Assembly (NCBI RefSeq): GCF_024868665.1
Contig: NC_079898.1
Span: 2,268,984 to 2,332,983 of the forward strand
Origin: Triplophysa rosa
Lineage: Eukaryota; Chordata; Actinopteri; Cypriniformes; Nemacheilidae
Length of the DNA stretch: 64,000 nucleotides
Direction: 5' to 3'
Shown piece by piece: positions 1 to 10,739 of the stretch. The stretch's first letter is position 1. Every line of letters begins with the position of its first letter. The notes beneath the pieces are model-generated. The model was not told the DNA's origin, made no database searches, and worked only from the letters and a program-made list of their open reading frames with translations. The position numbers and the translations under genes were made by a program.

Positions 1-240
1 TAATTACCTCAAAATTCTAACTGTTCACCTTTTTTAAATACCTTTACTTTTACTTTTAATACTTAAGTACATTTTATATCAGACAATTACTTTTGATACT
101 TAAGTACACTAAATGTCAGGTACTTTAAGACTTTTACTCAAGTAATATTTTAAAGGGTGACTTTAACTTCTACCAAAGTAATTTTCTGGTAAGATACTTG
201 TACTTTTACTCAAGTATTGCTTTCAAGTACTTTATAGAAG
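1..240. repeat. AT-rich fish interspersed repeat, hAT-like MITE fragment
   Basis: The stretch repeats short motifs such as CTTTTACTTTTA, ACTTAAGTAC and TTTTACTCAAGTA on one strand. This texture is typical of the abundant 'acttttactcaagt' non-autonomous DNA transposons of fish. It is cut by the window edge, so no terminal repeat or target duplication can be shown. The family assignment is from memory of such repeats. Bases 241-800 hold no gene that I recognise. Confidence 0.35.
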
Positions 241-806
241 ACTGCATTTACTTATAGAGAGCACGTTTTCAGTTTTTATAGATATGATGCGTTTATCATG
301 TGAACGTTCACTTATAAGAGCAATGTGCCAGATTTAAAGACATAACACGTTTGTGCATTCACTCAGAAAACAGCGTCCTCAGTTTTTAAACAAATAATGC
401 ATTTGTCTTATGTACTCTCACTTATACAAAACAATGCGTTTGGTTTTTAAAGATGAGACAGTGTTTCTCATTCGCTTAATGACCATTCGCTTCAGTTTTG
501 TTGTTGGAAGCACCTGCGCTTTTTGCTGGAAGGGGGGCAGAGACCAGCAGCTCATTTGCATTTAAAGAGAAACACACCAAAACAGCCTGTATTTCCTCAC
601 ATGCAAAAATGGACATGTAGGGCACAGTATAATACAACTTCTGTGGTGTATTTTGAGCTGAAACTTCACAGACACATTCTGTGGACTCCTAAGATTTATA
701 TTACATGTTGTAAAAGGGCTGGATTTGGGGGCCTTTAACACAGTGCACAAAGCTATATAAACACATACATATAGACAATACCTGTAGACACTACACACAT
801 TTTTTT

Positions 807-1019
807 TTAGAAGGAATAGAAGAGTAAGAAGAGATAGAAATAGTTTGTATTATTGTGTCCATTGTTGACAAAGAGATGTGCCTTTAGCCGATTCTTAAAG
901 ATGGCTAATGATTCCGCTGTTCTTATGGAGACCGGCAGATCATTCCACCATAGTGGAGCGGTTCCAAAAAAGCTGCGTGAAAGTGAATTTGTGCCTTTTT
1001 GGAGGGCACTACAAGACAT
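807..1019 (-). pseudogene. C-terminal remnant of a LINE reverse transcriptase ORF
   Basis: A 70-codon frame opens with an ATG at 1019-1017 and carries the pattern FFGTAPLWWNDLPVSIR followed by FKNRLKAHLF. Fish LINE ORF2 proteins of the L2/CR1 type usually end in a closely similar block (APxLWNxLPxxIR...FKxxLKxxLF). Nothing upstream encodes the endonuclease or the RT core, so this is a 3' fragment and not a gene. The family is inferred from this motif alone. Confidence 0.5.
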
Positions 1020-1039
1020 TGTTCCCTAGCAGAGTGCAA

Positions 1040-1260
1040 GGATCTGGAGGGTAAATACATCTAGGGTTGGGCGATCTTCCCAAAAGAGCATATCACGATC
1101 TTCATAACGAATCTCGATCCACGATCTGAATTGGAAATATTAACTTTTTTGAACATAGCACTGGTGCAATAGAGGTTTAAAGTTTTGTAGCACAGGACAA
1201 ACAGTTGTAGCACAAGTATAAAACGTCTGTTATCTTCTTTAAAAAAACACACAAATGCAG
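1040..1260. repeat. Dispersed repeat segment, second copy near 22034
   Basis: Bases 1153-1216 share a block with 22034-22080. Both read ACATAGCACTGGTG, then AGAGG, then TTTTGTAGCACAGG and CAAACAG. The shared block shows that this is interspersed repeat DNA. I cannot define its ends or its class. Bases 1261-1731 are AT-rich with ACTATAGTA-like words and hold no gene that I can see. Confidence 0.35.
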
Positions 1261-1731
1261 GTCATCACATAAATATACTGGTTAACGGCAAAGGACATTA
1301 ATGTTATATACAAATGGATCCATTAGGGCCATACAATATTTGTATTCCCATTTTTTATTGTTCTGTGTTTTCCATTTTTTACTATACAATAGTAACATAT
1401 TTGTCCACATAAAAATATTGTAGTAGCCTATACTATAGTATTTACTAGGCCTATAGTAAACTGCAGTAAAATTCCTAGATAATATAGTGTTTTTGAACCT
1501 TACTATAGTAAATATTAAAGTATACTACAGTTTATCAATTAACAACAAGAATACCACAATTTGCTTTATCAAATACTACAGAACACTACAGTATTTTTTC
1601 ATTAGGGCGTTTAGGTTTACTTGTGTTTTACTTTGACAACTTCGACGATAAGACGCTCCCTCAATAGACGCTTGAGGTTTAGTGTGTGTAGTTCAGTGAC
1701 GATAGTTTTTCCTAAAACAGTGAAAACAGTT

Positions 1732-2060
1732 TGTAGCGAGGAAGGCGGGACGAGAGCCGTGGGGCAGGAAGGCGGGGCCGGTGGCGTGAGTGATAATGAG
1801 TATCAGCTGTACGCGCACCGGTCCCGCATGCCTCACGGGGAGCTAGGGAGCATAAGAGGACGAGCGACGGGACTGCCGAGGAGAGAGGACCGGGCCCGAA
1901 AATAGGTTAAGTTTGTTTATGTGTTCGTGTGGCCGGCAGTCGACCGTGAGGTGGCTGCCGGCCTGTTATTTTCTGTTTATTGTTTATTTATTTTGGAATT
2001 AAAGTTTCTGAATGATGCCGGTTCCCGCCTCCTTCCTTCCCTACATTGAACTTTATTACA
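1732..2060 (+). repeat. 5' LTR of the miniature LTR retrotransposon
   Basis: The LTR is 329 bases with TG...CA ends. It is preceded by target duplication CAGTT and followed one base later by the primer-binding site. An ATTAAA polyadenylation-type hexamer lies near 1999. Confidence 0.9.
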
Positions 2061-2061
2061 T

Positions 2062-2079
2062 TGGTGCCAAAACCCGGGA
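2062..2079 (+). other. Primer-binding site complementary to tRNA-Phe
   Basis: The sequence TGGTGCCAAAACCCGGGA starts two bases after the 5' LTR. From the known tRNA-Phe acceptor end (...CCCGGGTTTCGGCACCA), the expected complement is TGGTGCCGAAACCCGGGA, so 17 of 18 bases match. This fixes the element's orientation as plus. Confidence 0.8.
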
Positions 2080-2674
2080 GGAAGGAGGGACATGCTGTCG
2101 AAGAGCCCTCGCCGCCGAGCGGCCTCGCGGTGCTGAGGAGTTCGGGCAGCGCAGACGAGGGCATCCGCCAGCGGCTGCCTGAGATCGTGGTGCTGGAACG
2201 ATGGGATTCGGTGGGGACGGGAGCCCGCGGCTGTGCTCCTGGGACGAGGTGGGATGGCGGCCATGGAGGGAGCGCGGGAATGCCGGCTGCCCTCAGCCAG
2301 GAGCCATCGTCGGCCGCCGGGAGGCGGCCGGAGGATCGCAGCCGTGCTCCTGGGACGAGGTGGGAAGCCATCGCCGGCCGCCAGGAGGCGGAGGAGGATC
2401 GGGCCATCCACCGAACATCCAGCACCACAGCATAGCACCGCGAGGAAGAGCCTCTCGGCTGGCTGAGGACCGAGCGACGGCGTGTCGGGGAACCGGACTA
2501 TTTTTTTTTTTTCTCTCCCCTCTCTCGTCCCTGTCGCTTGGGGTGCTCCCGGCTCCGTTCTCTCGTCTCGTCGGTGCGTACCCCCAGGTGCTGGGGCTCT
2601 CAAGGGGGCGTCCCCCGGGGGGGAGTAAGCACAGGCGTGGTGGTACCCCCCGGCCTGTGAGGGGCGATGGGGTA

Positions 2675-3003
2675 TGTAGCGAGGAAGGCGGGACGAGAGC
2701 CGTGGGGCAGGAAGGCGGGGCCAGTGGCGTGAGTGATAATGAGTATCAGCTGTACGCGCACCGGTCCCGCATGCCTCACGGGGAGCTAGGGAGCATAAGA
2801 GGACGAGCGACGGGATTGCCGAGGAGAGAGGACTGGGCCCGGAAATAGGTTAAGTTTGTTTATGTGTTCGTGTGGCCGGCAGTCGACCGTGAGGTGGCTG
2901 CCGGCCTGTTATTTGCTGTTTATTGTTTATTTATTTTGGAATTAAAGTTTGTGAATGATGCCGGTTCCCGCCTCCTTCCTTCCCTACATTGAACTTTATT
3001 ACA
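2675..3003 (+). repeat. 3' LTR of the miniature LTR retrotransposon
   Basis: This is the 329-base partner of the LTR at 1732. It is followed directly by the second CAGTT target duplication. Confidence 0.9.
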
Positions 3004-3008
3004 CAGTT

Positions 3009-4520
3009 AAATGCACCTGAAATAAAGTCAGGGTAATTCTGGACATGATGTTCATGTGTTTATGTCCTCATTCAGTGAGACTCGTACAAATCCAGAGTCC
3101 TTTTTTGGCACCAACTCCTCGTCTGCCATGCCGCTAACTTACTGATTTGTTTTCAAATACGTCACACATGGAAACATCCGAGGCAGACACGTATATATTT
3201 TGGCCACGTAGCAGAAAATCATTAAGATTTTCAACTTCACGCGGCACTTCGCAGAAGACCTTGCAGCACGGCGAGAGTGATTGGAAAGCATACAGAGCTC
3301 TCTGCTCTCGCGGTTCTTCATACGCCAATGGATCTATGCAGCATTGAATGATGTCATACACACCTCTTGTTTTAGACGACAGACAAGATCATGATTCTCG
3401 TGATTGAGGACGCCTTCAAGATGGATCGTGATCCCTACATACGTCTGAACGTATAGGGGTGTGGAACCAGTGGCAGTCTTGTAAGCCAAACGTGAACGAC
3501 TGTTGGAGCCAATGTAACCTGTTGAAGAGCGGTGTAACGTATGCTCTTTTCGGCTCATTGAAAACCACTCTTGCAGTTAGATTCTGGATCATTTGCAGAG
3601 GTTTGGTTGTACAAGCTGGAAGACAGGTCAGGTGTAGCGGTTTTAGCTAACGTTATTATATTGATGAGCAAAGCTCACCAAATATGGTTCTCCACCAGAT
3701 CTTTCAAGATCATATCCATGAAATGAGTTATTTAAAACATCAATTTCCGTCAAGGAATTAGTTTAGTTTAGTTTAGTGATCAAATATAAATATTTTATGG
3801 TCTCTGATTAGTAATATAAAGCATAACAATACTTGTATGCATTCGTCCAGCGAATGCCTCAAAGATATTATATACTTTACATTATCTCATGGCCATAAGT
3901 AATGTGACTTTACCAAACAGGATTTAGAGCAAAGGTAGCGAATCGAAACACAGTAGAAGGGACCAAGTTTGTGAGCGTGAATACAGAAAACCCATCACAA
4001 ATGAATATATACAGTATGGTCATTTATTAAACTCTACTCTACATGATAACAAAACAATGACAATCGCATAAAACAAACAAAACATTTAAACACAAATACG
4101 CTTGGTAGCGCGGAGGGAGAAGGAGTGAGAAGAGAGAGAGAGAGAGAGAGACAAAAGGTTTCAGAAAGGCACTCCTGCAGAAAGTTGCGGGCCGATCTTA
4201 ACCACGTAGCAGTAGAAGTCCTGGGGGAAAGGCAGTCTCCGAAGAGACGAGAGGAAGAGACGAAGCCGGAAGAGAAGAGAAGCGACAAGGGTTTTCAGAG
4301 CAGGCTCGATATTTAACCTCATGAGAGGGCAGGCCCACCTGAGTTTGAATCGACCAATCAGAGTTGATCAGGGAAGAGGTTCTTTGTCCACTCAACAGCT
4401 AATTGACCTCCTGGAAACTTTACAAAATATAATCCCCGATTATAACATAATGAAAAGAAAGTGTTCTATGGTGACACAAGGTATACAGTATATACAAGGA
4501 GGAATTGTAAATTGAGGGTT
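3009..4520. other. No gene seen; short AG microsatellite
   Basis: I see no protein with recognisable motifs, no splice-flanked slit1 exon and no clear terminal repeats. A (GA)n run lies at about 4133-4151. Several 60-75-codon frames occur on both strands but carry nothing I can identify. Confidence 0.5.
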
Positions 4521-4530
4521 AAAAATCAAG

Positions 4531-5661
4531 ATGGCGCCGCAGATGGCAGCTACTGTGCTTTGCTCTTCAGTGTTTGTACTGTTTTTGTTTGTTTTTCCTG
4601 TTTTTTGTTTCTCAAATACGATCAGTTTTATCAGGGATGACCTGATGAACATTCGGCAGAACACACCACAAAATCTTTTACCGGTTTTTGAGTTTTCTGA
4701 CGTTTTGCTGGACATTGTTGTTGGCGGAGCCGTAGCTCTGGTCAAATGCTTCAGGAGGACGCGCAGACGGGGGAAGCGAGCCCACGCGCTTGTGAAGCTC
4801 AGACAGCGCGGATTTCGAATGAGGTTGCCTAGCATCCATCTGGCGAATCTCCGCTCTCTACCCAACAAAACAGACGAACTCCTTCTGCTTTCCCGGTTTA
4901 ACAAGGACTTTTCTAACTCTGCTGCTCTGTGTTTCACGGAAACCTGGCTGAACGGCGCCATTGCAGACAGCGCGTTACAACTTCCTAACTTCCAGCTGAT
5001 CAGAGCAGATCGCGACGCGGAATCAACAGGGAAATCGCGCGACGGCGGGATGTGCTTTTACATCATTGAGAGGTGGTGTATAGATGTAACCGTGTTAAAG
5101 AAGATTTGCTGTTCAGATCTAGAAACACTCTTCATTAACTGCAAGCCGTTCTACTCACCGCGTGAGTTCTGTTCGTTCATTCTCGTGAGTGTTTACATTC
5201 CTCCGCAAGCGCACGTGAGCTCAGCTTTACAGAAACTCGCTGATCAGATCACAGACACAGAACAACAACACCCGGACTCTGTTTTAATTATTCTCGGGGA
5301 CTTTAATAAAGCAAATCTCTCCTGCGAACTGCCAAAATACAGACAGCACATCACATGTCCCACCAGAGACAGTAATATATTGGATCACTGTTACACAGCA
5401 ATAAAGGATGCATATCACTCTGTTCCACGAGCAGCTTTAGGACTCTCTGATCACTGTTTGGTTCATCTTATCCCGTCCTACAGGCAGAAACTTAAATCTG
5501 CAAAACCTGTATTAAGAACTGTTAAAAGATGGACTACTGAAACAGAGCAGGATTTACAAGCCTGTTTCTCTTTCACTGATTGGACTGTTTTTGAAGCTGT
5601 TGCCACCGATCTGGACGAGCTGACAGAAACTGTAACTTCATATATCAATCGCTTTCTGTGA
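4531..5661 (+). pseudogene. LINE endonuclease half (jockey superfamily, L2/CR1-like)
   Basis: The 376-codon frame starts at ATGGCGCCG in good context, at what looks like the 5' end of a LINE. The N-terminal 50 residues are hydrophobic and unassigned. From about residue 108 an apurinic-type endonuclease domain is visible: HLANLRSLPNKTDEL, then ALCFTETWL (catalytic Glu), a GGMCFYI strand, VSVYIPPQ, IILGDFNKANL (catalytic Asp/Asn) and LGLSDHCLVHLIP (catalytic Asp-His). It nicks target DNA for target-primed reverse transcription. The frame stops at ...YINRFL, well before the RT domain, which appears in the same orientation at 7487. About 1.8 kb of unrelated DNA lies between them, so the element is broken. 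Confidence 0.8.
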
Positions 5662-7480
5662 TGTGAATGGCATCCCTACCATCTATCTTCTGTGCATCTC
5701 CCGCCTAATGACCGGCTATACTTTCTGAGAAATATAGTCCTCAGTGATTTATGTCGTTATGTTCATATTGAAAGCAAATATAGTCGGAATATACCAATAG
5801 GGGCTAAACCGAATTGATATGTTTGGTTTTACCACACACGGCCTTAAACAAACATTAGTCTAGACAGTCGCAATCCTGACAGACAATTGTGTTCATGTTT
5901 TCATAGCATTGCCAATTACAAAAAAATTGACACTATGCCTTAAGGGAAAAGGGACTAAGAGCTATTGGGTTGTACTATTATAGACGATGTACATTTAGAC
6001 TGAGACGAAATGTCCAACCTGGGAAAGAGAGAGAGGAGAAGAGAATAAGGGACAGAGGAAAATTCATCAGAACGCGAATATGTTTCCTGAGTACTGCACA
6101 AACATTGCTTCTCAAGGAACCATTCTTCTTCCAGTGATCCAGCGCTGCTTACACACGAATTGTGGAATCCTGGTCGATTATAGAATTAATGAACGAATAG
6201 TACAAATCAGATTTCTCTTATATCTATCATACGAAAACGCTGATTACGTGAGCACCCATGTTGCGCTAGCAGCGCTGGCAAATCGTGAACTCTATAACTG
6301 AGATGACGTCGATTTATACAAGCAGCTAAGCTCGGACTGACTCGTGTGTATGTGGAGACATGTGCATGTGCAAGATACATTGCTTTATTCCCAGGACTAC
6401 AGAACATGCATCATTCGCAGAGCCAAGAAAGACAGTTAAGATGAATAGTGTGGATGTATACTGTGTTTAAGAGAACATTTCCTCATGGGGAAGATAGAGG
6501 GAGTTTAATCTGATCTACATGAGAAACATATTTCCATCCCAATCCATGAGAAGGTAAAGGCACAAAACTTCATTGTTGCGAATTATGTCAAAGCTTTATT
6601 TATTTTTTACAAAACAAAATAGAAAGCGTCAAATTTTATGTGCTTTCATAAAACGGTTAGATCCATAGACTACTCCTGTTTAATGTATTTGTTGTTTCAA
6701 TTCATGGCCTCATTTTATTTGGTTGGTTTGTTTGCTCTTGGGTCCACTCGTTTGTGAATTTATAGTTCTTTACTCTTATTGTTTGTTAGCAAGTGTGTTT
6801 CTATTTCCTCGAAGCACCAACGGTGCATGAATGAAACGATAAAATACATACCTTTTTCATATACACTTGACAAATTCTTGACAAACTTTAACATGTTTAA
6901 CTCTTCTTCTATGCTCTTCATTTCTTTCTTTAACTTTAATACTATCCATACCTGAGCTTTGTTTGTTTGCTATGTTTATTGTCACCTCTTTAGGCGACAT
7001 GCTAAATGTTCCCTTGTCTCAAGTCACTTTTTGGACAAAAGCATCTGCTATACATCGAAATACCCCAAAACCCCAAAAGAGTAACATCTGAGTTATAGCG
7101 TTCTCCTCTGGGAACCCAAAAGCCCCTGCCGTGTCTCTGAGGATGCCCCATTTGAAGATGCTGAAACAGTAGTAGAGCACCACTTGAGTTTCCCATTTAT
7201 CCGTCACTTAACCTGACAAGAGCTTTAGCACCATTGCATAATTTCAACGTGGCCCTTGGGTAGGCTGGAGACCCCTCAGATAGAGGCGAGGAAAAAATTT
7301 TGTGTCAGCTTTAAGAGCTTAAGTCACGCCTCAGCAGGACCCTGACAGCATTAAATGGATGATTTATTGAACGATTCTGTAAAATGTTGTCACAGTGGCG
7401 GGACAGCTGCATATTACTAGTCAACCTGTCTGAGAAACACGTCCTGAGAACCAATTTAGCGAAACCTCCGTTTTAATATC
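5662..7480. other. Unassigned DNA separating two LINE halves
   Basis: This AT-rich stretch holds no recognisable gene or LINE coding sequence. It replaces the endonuclease-RT linker of the LINE on either side. I found no clear terminal inverted repeats or target duplication, so I cannot say whether it is an inserted element or the space between two truncated LINE copies. Confidence 0.45.
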
Positions 7481-7486
7481 CTCACC

Positions 7487-8938
7487 GGGGCAGGTCAGCG
7501 GTTTGACAAGAAACCCAACCCCCTGCTCTCCACACAACCATTTACACCTTCAGCAACCTTCCTCTCTCCCACACCTACAATTCAGATTACTGAAGAAGAT
7601 GTGAGCCAGGTCTTCAGAAAGAACAAAAGAAGGAAAGCACCAGGCCCAGACGGCGTGTCACCAGCCTGCCTAAAAATATGTGCTGACCAGCTGGCCCCCA
7701 TCTTCACACAGATCTTCAACAGATCACCGGAGCTGTGCGAAGTCCCCTCATGCTTCAAACGCTCCACCATCATCCCAGTCCCAAAGAAACCCAAAATTAC
7801 TGGACTTAATGACTACAGACCTGTGGCTCTAACGTCTGTGGCCATGAAATCATTTGAAAGACTGGCTTTGGCCTATCTGAAGGACATCACTGGTCCCTTA
7901 CTGGACCCCCTGCAGTTTGCCTACAGAGCAAACTGGTCTGTGGATGATGCTGTCAACATGGGACTGCACTTCATCCTTCAGCATCTGGACAGACCAGGGA
8001 CCTATGCGAGGATCCTGTTTGTGGACTTCAGCTCCGCTTTTAACACCATCATCACGGACACCCTTCAGAATAAACTGGCACAGCTCTCCGTCCCCACCCT
8101 GTCTGTCAGTGGATCAACAGCTTCTTGACAGACAGGCAGCAGTTAGTAAAGCTTGGTAATTCAAATGCCAACACCTGCACCATCAGCACTGGAGCTCCTC
8201 AGGGCTGTGTTCTCTCTCCACTGCTCTTCTCCCTTTACACGAATGATTGCACATCTAAAGACCCCTCTGTCAAGCTCCTGAAGTTTGCAGACGACACCAC
8301 ACTGATCGGCCTCATTCAGGACGGTGACGAGTCTGCTTACAGACAGGTGGTCAAGGAGCTGGCTGTCTGGTGCGAGTCTTAACAACCTGGAGCTTAACAC
8401 GCTTAAAACTGTGGAGATGATCGTGGACTTCAGGAGAAAGCCCCCTGTTCTCCCCAAACTCACCATCATGAACAGCACTGTGACTGCAGTGGAGTCATTC
8501 AGATTCCTGGGCACCACAATTTCTCAGGATCTGAAGTGGGACACTCACATTGACTCTATTGTTAAAAAGGCCAAGCAGAGGCTGTACTTCCTTCGCCAGC
8601 TGAGGAAGTTCAACCTGCCACAGGAGTTGCTGAAACAGTTCTACTCTGCCATCATCGAATCCATCCTCTGCACTTCTATAACTGTCTGGTTCAGCTCAGC
8701 TACCAAATCTGATCTCAGAAGACTACGGAGGGTAATCCGGACTGCTGAGCATATCATTGGTATAACCATCCCCACTCTCCAAGAACTGTACTCATCCAGA
8801 ATGAGCAAAAGGGCTGGTAAAATCACTCTGGACCCCTCACACCCAGCACACTCCCTTTTTGAACTGTTACCGTCTGGTCGACGCTACAGAGCACTGAGCA
8901 CCAGAACGACCAGACACAGGAACAGTTGTCTTTGAGGC
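7487..8938 (+). pseudogene. LINE reverse transcriptase half, frameshifted twice
   Basis: Reverse transcriptase motifs run in order through three frames. These are RRKAPGPDGV, NDYRPVALTSV, LDPLQFAYRAN, LFVDFSSAFNTI (motif A, catalytic Asp), TGAPQGCVLSPLLF (motif B), LLKFADDTTLIG (motif C, FADD box), FRFLGTTI and the C-terminal block LDPSHPAHSLFELLPSGRRYRAL. Frame changes fall near 8100-8125 and near 8370-8390, so no intact protein is made. The frame is open upstream to about 7487 with no ATG, consistent with loss of the N-terminal half. It belongs to the same jockey/L2-like class as the endonuclease half at 4531, and the two are probably one interrupted insertion. Confidence 0.85.
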
Positions 8939-9617
8939 GTTCAATGAAGATAGACAGCTTCTAAACTGTGGGACGCGGCAAAACGCAACGGATGTCCAGT
9001 CTGGTGTGTACAGTAACGGCTGCGTCGGTGAATCTCTGTCAGACAGCGCATCCGTGTTACAGTTCTCTTTCGTGCTTGAATGGATAAAACCACACAAGAT
9101 TATGTCAGAAAGCCCGTTTTGTCTAGCATTTTCTTAAGCACAGACTTCAAAGTGTAAAATAAAATCTTAAATGAATGCAAAGAGTTGTGAAAATGGGAGT
9201 GCGGTGACGGTCAGATCTGCGTACTGACAGGCTCTTAAAGGGGCCGCGCTCTTAAACGTGCTGCTGTGACTCCTGTCACTAATGTTAATCAAAGAACAAA
9301 TAAAAGAAGAAATCAATGTGATTTTAGTAGCTTTAATGAGACGACTTGGTGTGGACGGATGCGTTGCCTGTTCAGCACTACCCTATGCAATGAGATTGTG
9401 TATAATACTTGTAGCGCGTATTAGGTAGACTAAGAAATGTATGCTGATTGCATATTGATTAGTTAAGTACTGAAAGCCTCAATTTCCTATCATGAGCTCT
9501 CAATTATACTGTTGCATGGCTATATATTAGATGTTAAAGATCAATCCAATTTAATAAGAGTCAGTTACAATACTAATATCAAAATCGTTAGGGCTTTCAT
9601 AAAATTGATGTCTTTAA
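8939..9617. other. No gene seen between LINE and LTR element
   Basis: This probably begins with the LINE 3' untranslated region. I see no ORF with recognisable motifs and no RNA gene. Confidence 0.4.
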
Positions 9618-10170
9618 TGTCATGGCTCTGCTTCCTTAGTCATGTTTTTCTTGGTCCTGTAGCAGAGCCATGGCAAAGCTTTTGGTTATGTGTGGAGAGA
9701 AACATATTATTGTCCTTTTGACAATAATATACGTTCTCTCCAGTGTCTTGTCATTGGCCCCATTCCTCTCGTTTCCTCGTTATCTTTCCCTGAGTGTTTA
9801 ATTACCCACACCTGCCCCGTGTCGTTATCCTTTGTCTGTCTTCCCTATATAATACCCTCATGTGTCATTGTCCTGTGTCGGTCATTGCGTGTGTATGTAC
9901 TACGTCGTGTATGTGAATCGTGCCAGTCGTTGTTCCTGTTTCTGTATAACCCAGTCCTGTCTTAGTAAGTGTTAGTTTAGTTTCTGTCAAAGTGTTGTCT
10001 AGTTTATTGTTTAGGTAGTCTTGGTCTTGTTGCTCGTTTTATTATTTTGTTATCTTTTCGTTCACCCCCTCGCGGGTGTTTTTGTTTCTTTGTATTTATA
10101 ATAAAGTCTTGTTTGTTAACCCCTTCACTCGCCTGCCTGCATTGGGTTCTTTCATGCCACACCACTGACA
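9618..10170 (+). repeat. 5' LTR of copy 1
   Basis: The LTR is 553 bases with TGTCA...TGACA ends. A TATA box (TATATAAT) lies at 9846-9853. AATAAA lies near 10101. The 9-mer TCGGTCATT at 9878-9886 sits 32 bases after the start of the TATA box, where transcription should begin. Confidence 0.85.
9846..9853 (+). promoter_or_regulatory. LTR TATA box
   Basis: TATATAAT stands in the middle of the LTR. It is followed about 30 bases later by the predicted transcript start. The same box recurs at the same LTR position in the other family members. Confidence 0.6.
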
Positions 10171-10171
10171 G

Positions 10172-10182
10172 AATCGACCGAA
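10172..10182 (+). other. Putative self-primer binding site of copy 1 (one extra base)
   Basis: Just after the 5' LTR the sequence is AATCGACCGAA. The sister copy has AATGACCGAA, so copy 1 differs by one inserted C. Apart from that base it is complementary to TCGGTCATT at 9878-9886. There is no TGG-starting tRNA primer site here. Confidence 0.5.
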
Positions 10183-10209
10183 CCTCTCCAGAACCCAGCA
10201 GGCAGCGGT

Positions 10210-10719
10210 ATGAACACTGGACGGTCCCACCTAGCTCGCCGCCTCTGTGGACTTCGCCAGGGAAGCGAGAGTGTGGACGATTATATGGAGAGGTTCTTTG
10301 ATGTCGCCGAGAATGGCGTCTTTGGGGAGGAGGAGCTGGCGGTGCTGTTCAACTCCGGTCTCAGGAATCCACTCTCAAGGGCGGAGATGAGGGCGTTGAG
10401 GCCGTTGGACTTTGACGCCGTGTGGCTGTCCGCCGCAGGGCGGTCGGAGTCCACGGTCTCAACAAGTGCCCGCTACCCATCTCCGTTGGTCACGATCCCT
10501 GAGGGTGGTTCCCTGCAGATCGGGGTTGTGGGCATCGCCACGCCATCCCCCTCACTCTCGGCAGCCTCTCCACCGTCCACCAGCCTCGTGGGCAAGCAGG
10601 GGAGGCGAGCATCCTGGGGATCCACCTCCGAGGAGTCCCAGCCGGAGCCAGCCGTTCCGTATACTTCCTTCCATCACCCGACCACCAGCCGGGTGGCTAG
10701 GCGGAAGAAGAAGAGGTAA
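10210..10719 (+). CDS. Gag-like protein of the LTR element
   Basis: A 169-codon ORF with a true ATG starts 40 bases after the 5' LTR. Residues 10-60 read LCGLRQGSESVDDYMERFF, then an acidic VAENGVFGEEEL, then LFNSGLRNPLSRAEMR. The LRQG...VxDYxxxF...EL...F..GL pattern is typical of the C-terminal capsid region of Ty3/gypsy and domesticated gag proteins. The rest is Ser/Pro-rich and ends in a basic RRKKKR. A TAA stops the frame at 10717-10719. The minisatellite after it is open in the same frame from 10750 to 11322 (VQPASSP repeats), so readthrough would add a long Pro/Ser/Gln tail. No zinc knuckle is visible. It would act in particle assembly if expressed. Confidence 0.6.
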   Translation: MNTGRSHLARRLCGLRQGSESVDDYMERFFDVAENGVFGEEELAVLFNSGLRNPLSRAEMRALRPLDFDAVWLSAAGRSESTVSTSARYPSPLVTIPEGGSLQIGVVGIATPSPSLSAASPPSTSLVGKQGRRASWGSTSEESQPEPAVPYTSFHHPTTSRVARRKKKR

Positions 10720-10739
10720 CGGCGGGCAGCGTGGTCTCC

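Larger units (their letters stand above)
1732..3003 (+). mobile_element. Miniature LTR retrotransposon (TRIM-like), complete
   Basis: Two direct repeats of exactly 329 bases (1732-2060 and 2675-3003) both begin TGTAGCGAGG and end TTATTACA. I count six differences between them, about 98% identity. The element is flanked by a perfect 5-base duplication, CAGTT, at 1727-1731 and 3004-3008. The internal region is only 614 bases. It starts with a primer-binding site and has a purine-rich stretch near 2658-2672 before the 3' LTR. It encodes no recognisable gag, protease, RT or integrase, so the element must be mobilised in trans. The internal part holds a 111-base tandem duplication whose units begin at about 2234 and 2345. 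LTR identity suggests a fairly recent insertion. Confidence 0.9.

Noticed and set aside
1977..2603. 208-codon minus-strand frame in the miniature LTR element
   Set aside because: It crosses the LTR boundary and runs against the element's orientation. Its length comes from GC-rich tandem DNA and it has no family motifs.
3134..3361. 75-codon minus-strand frame at 3361-3134
   Set aside because: It has no recognisable motif and no splice sites. A shorter frame on the same strand and a third on the other strand overlap it. It is not supportable as a gene.
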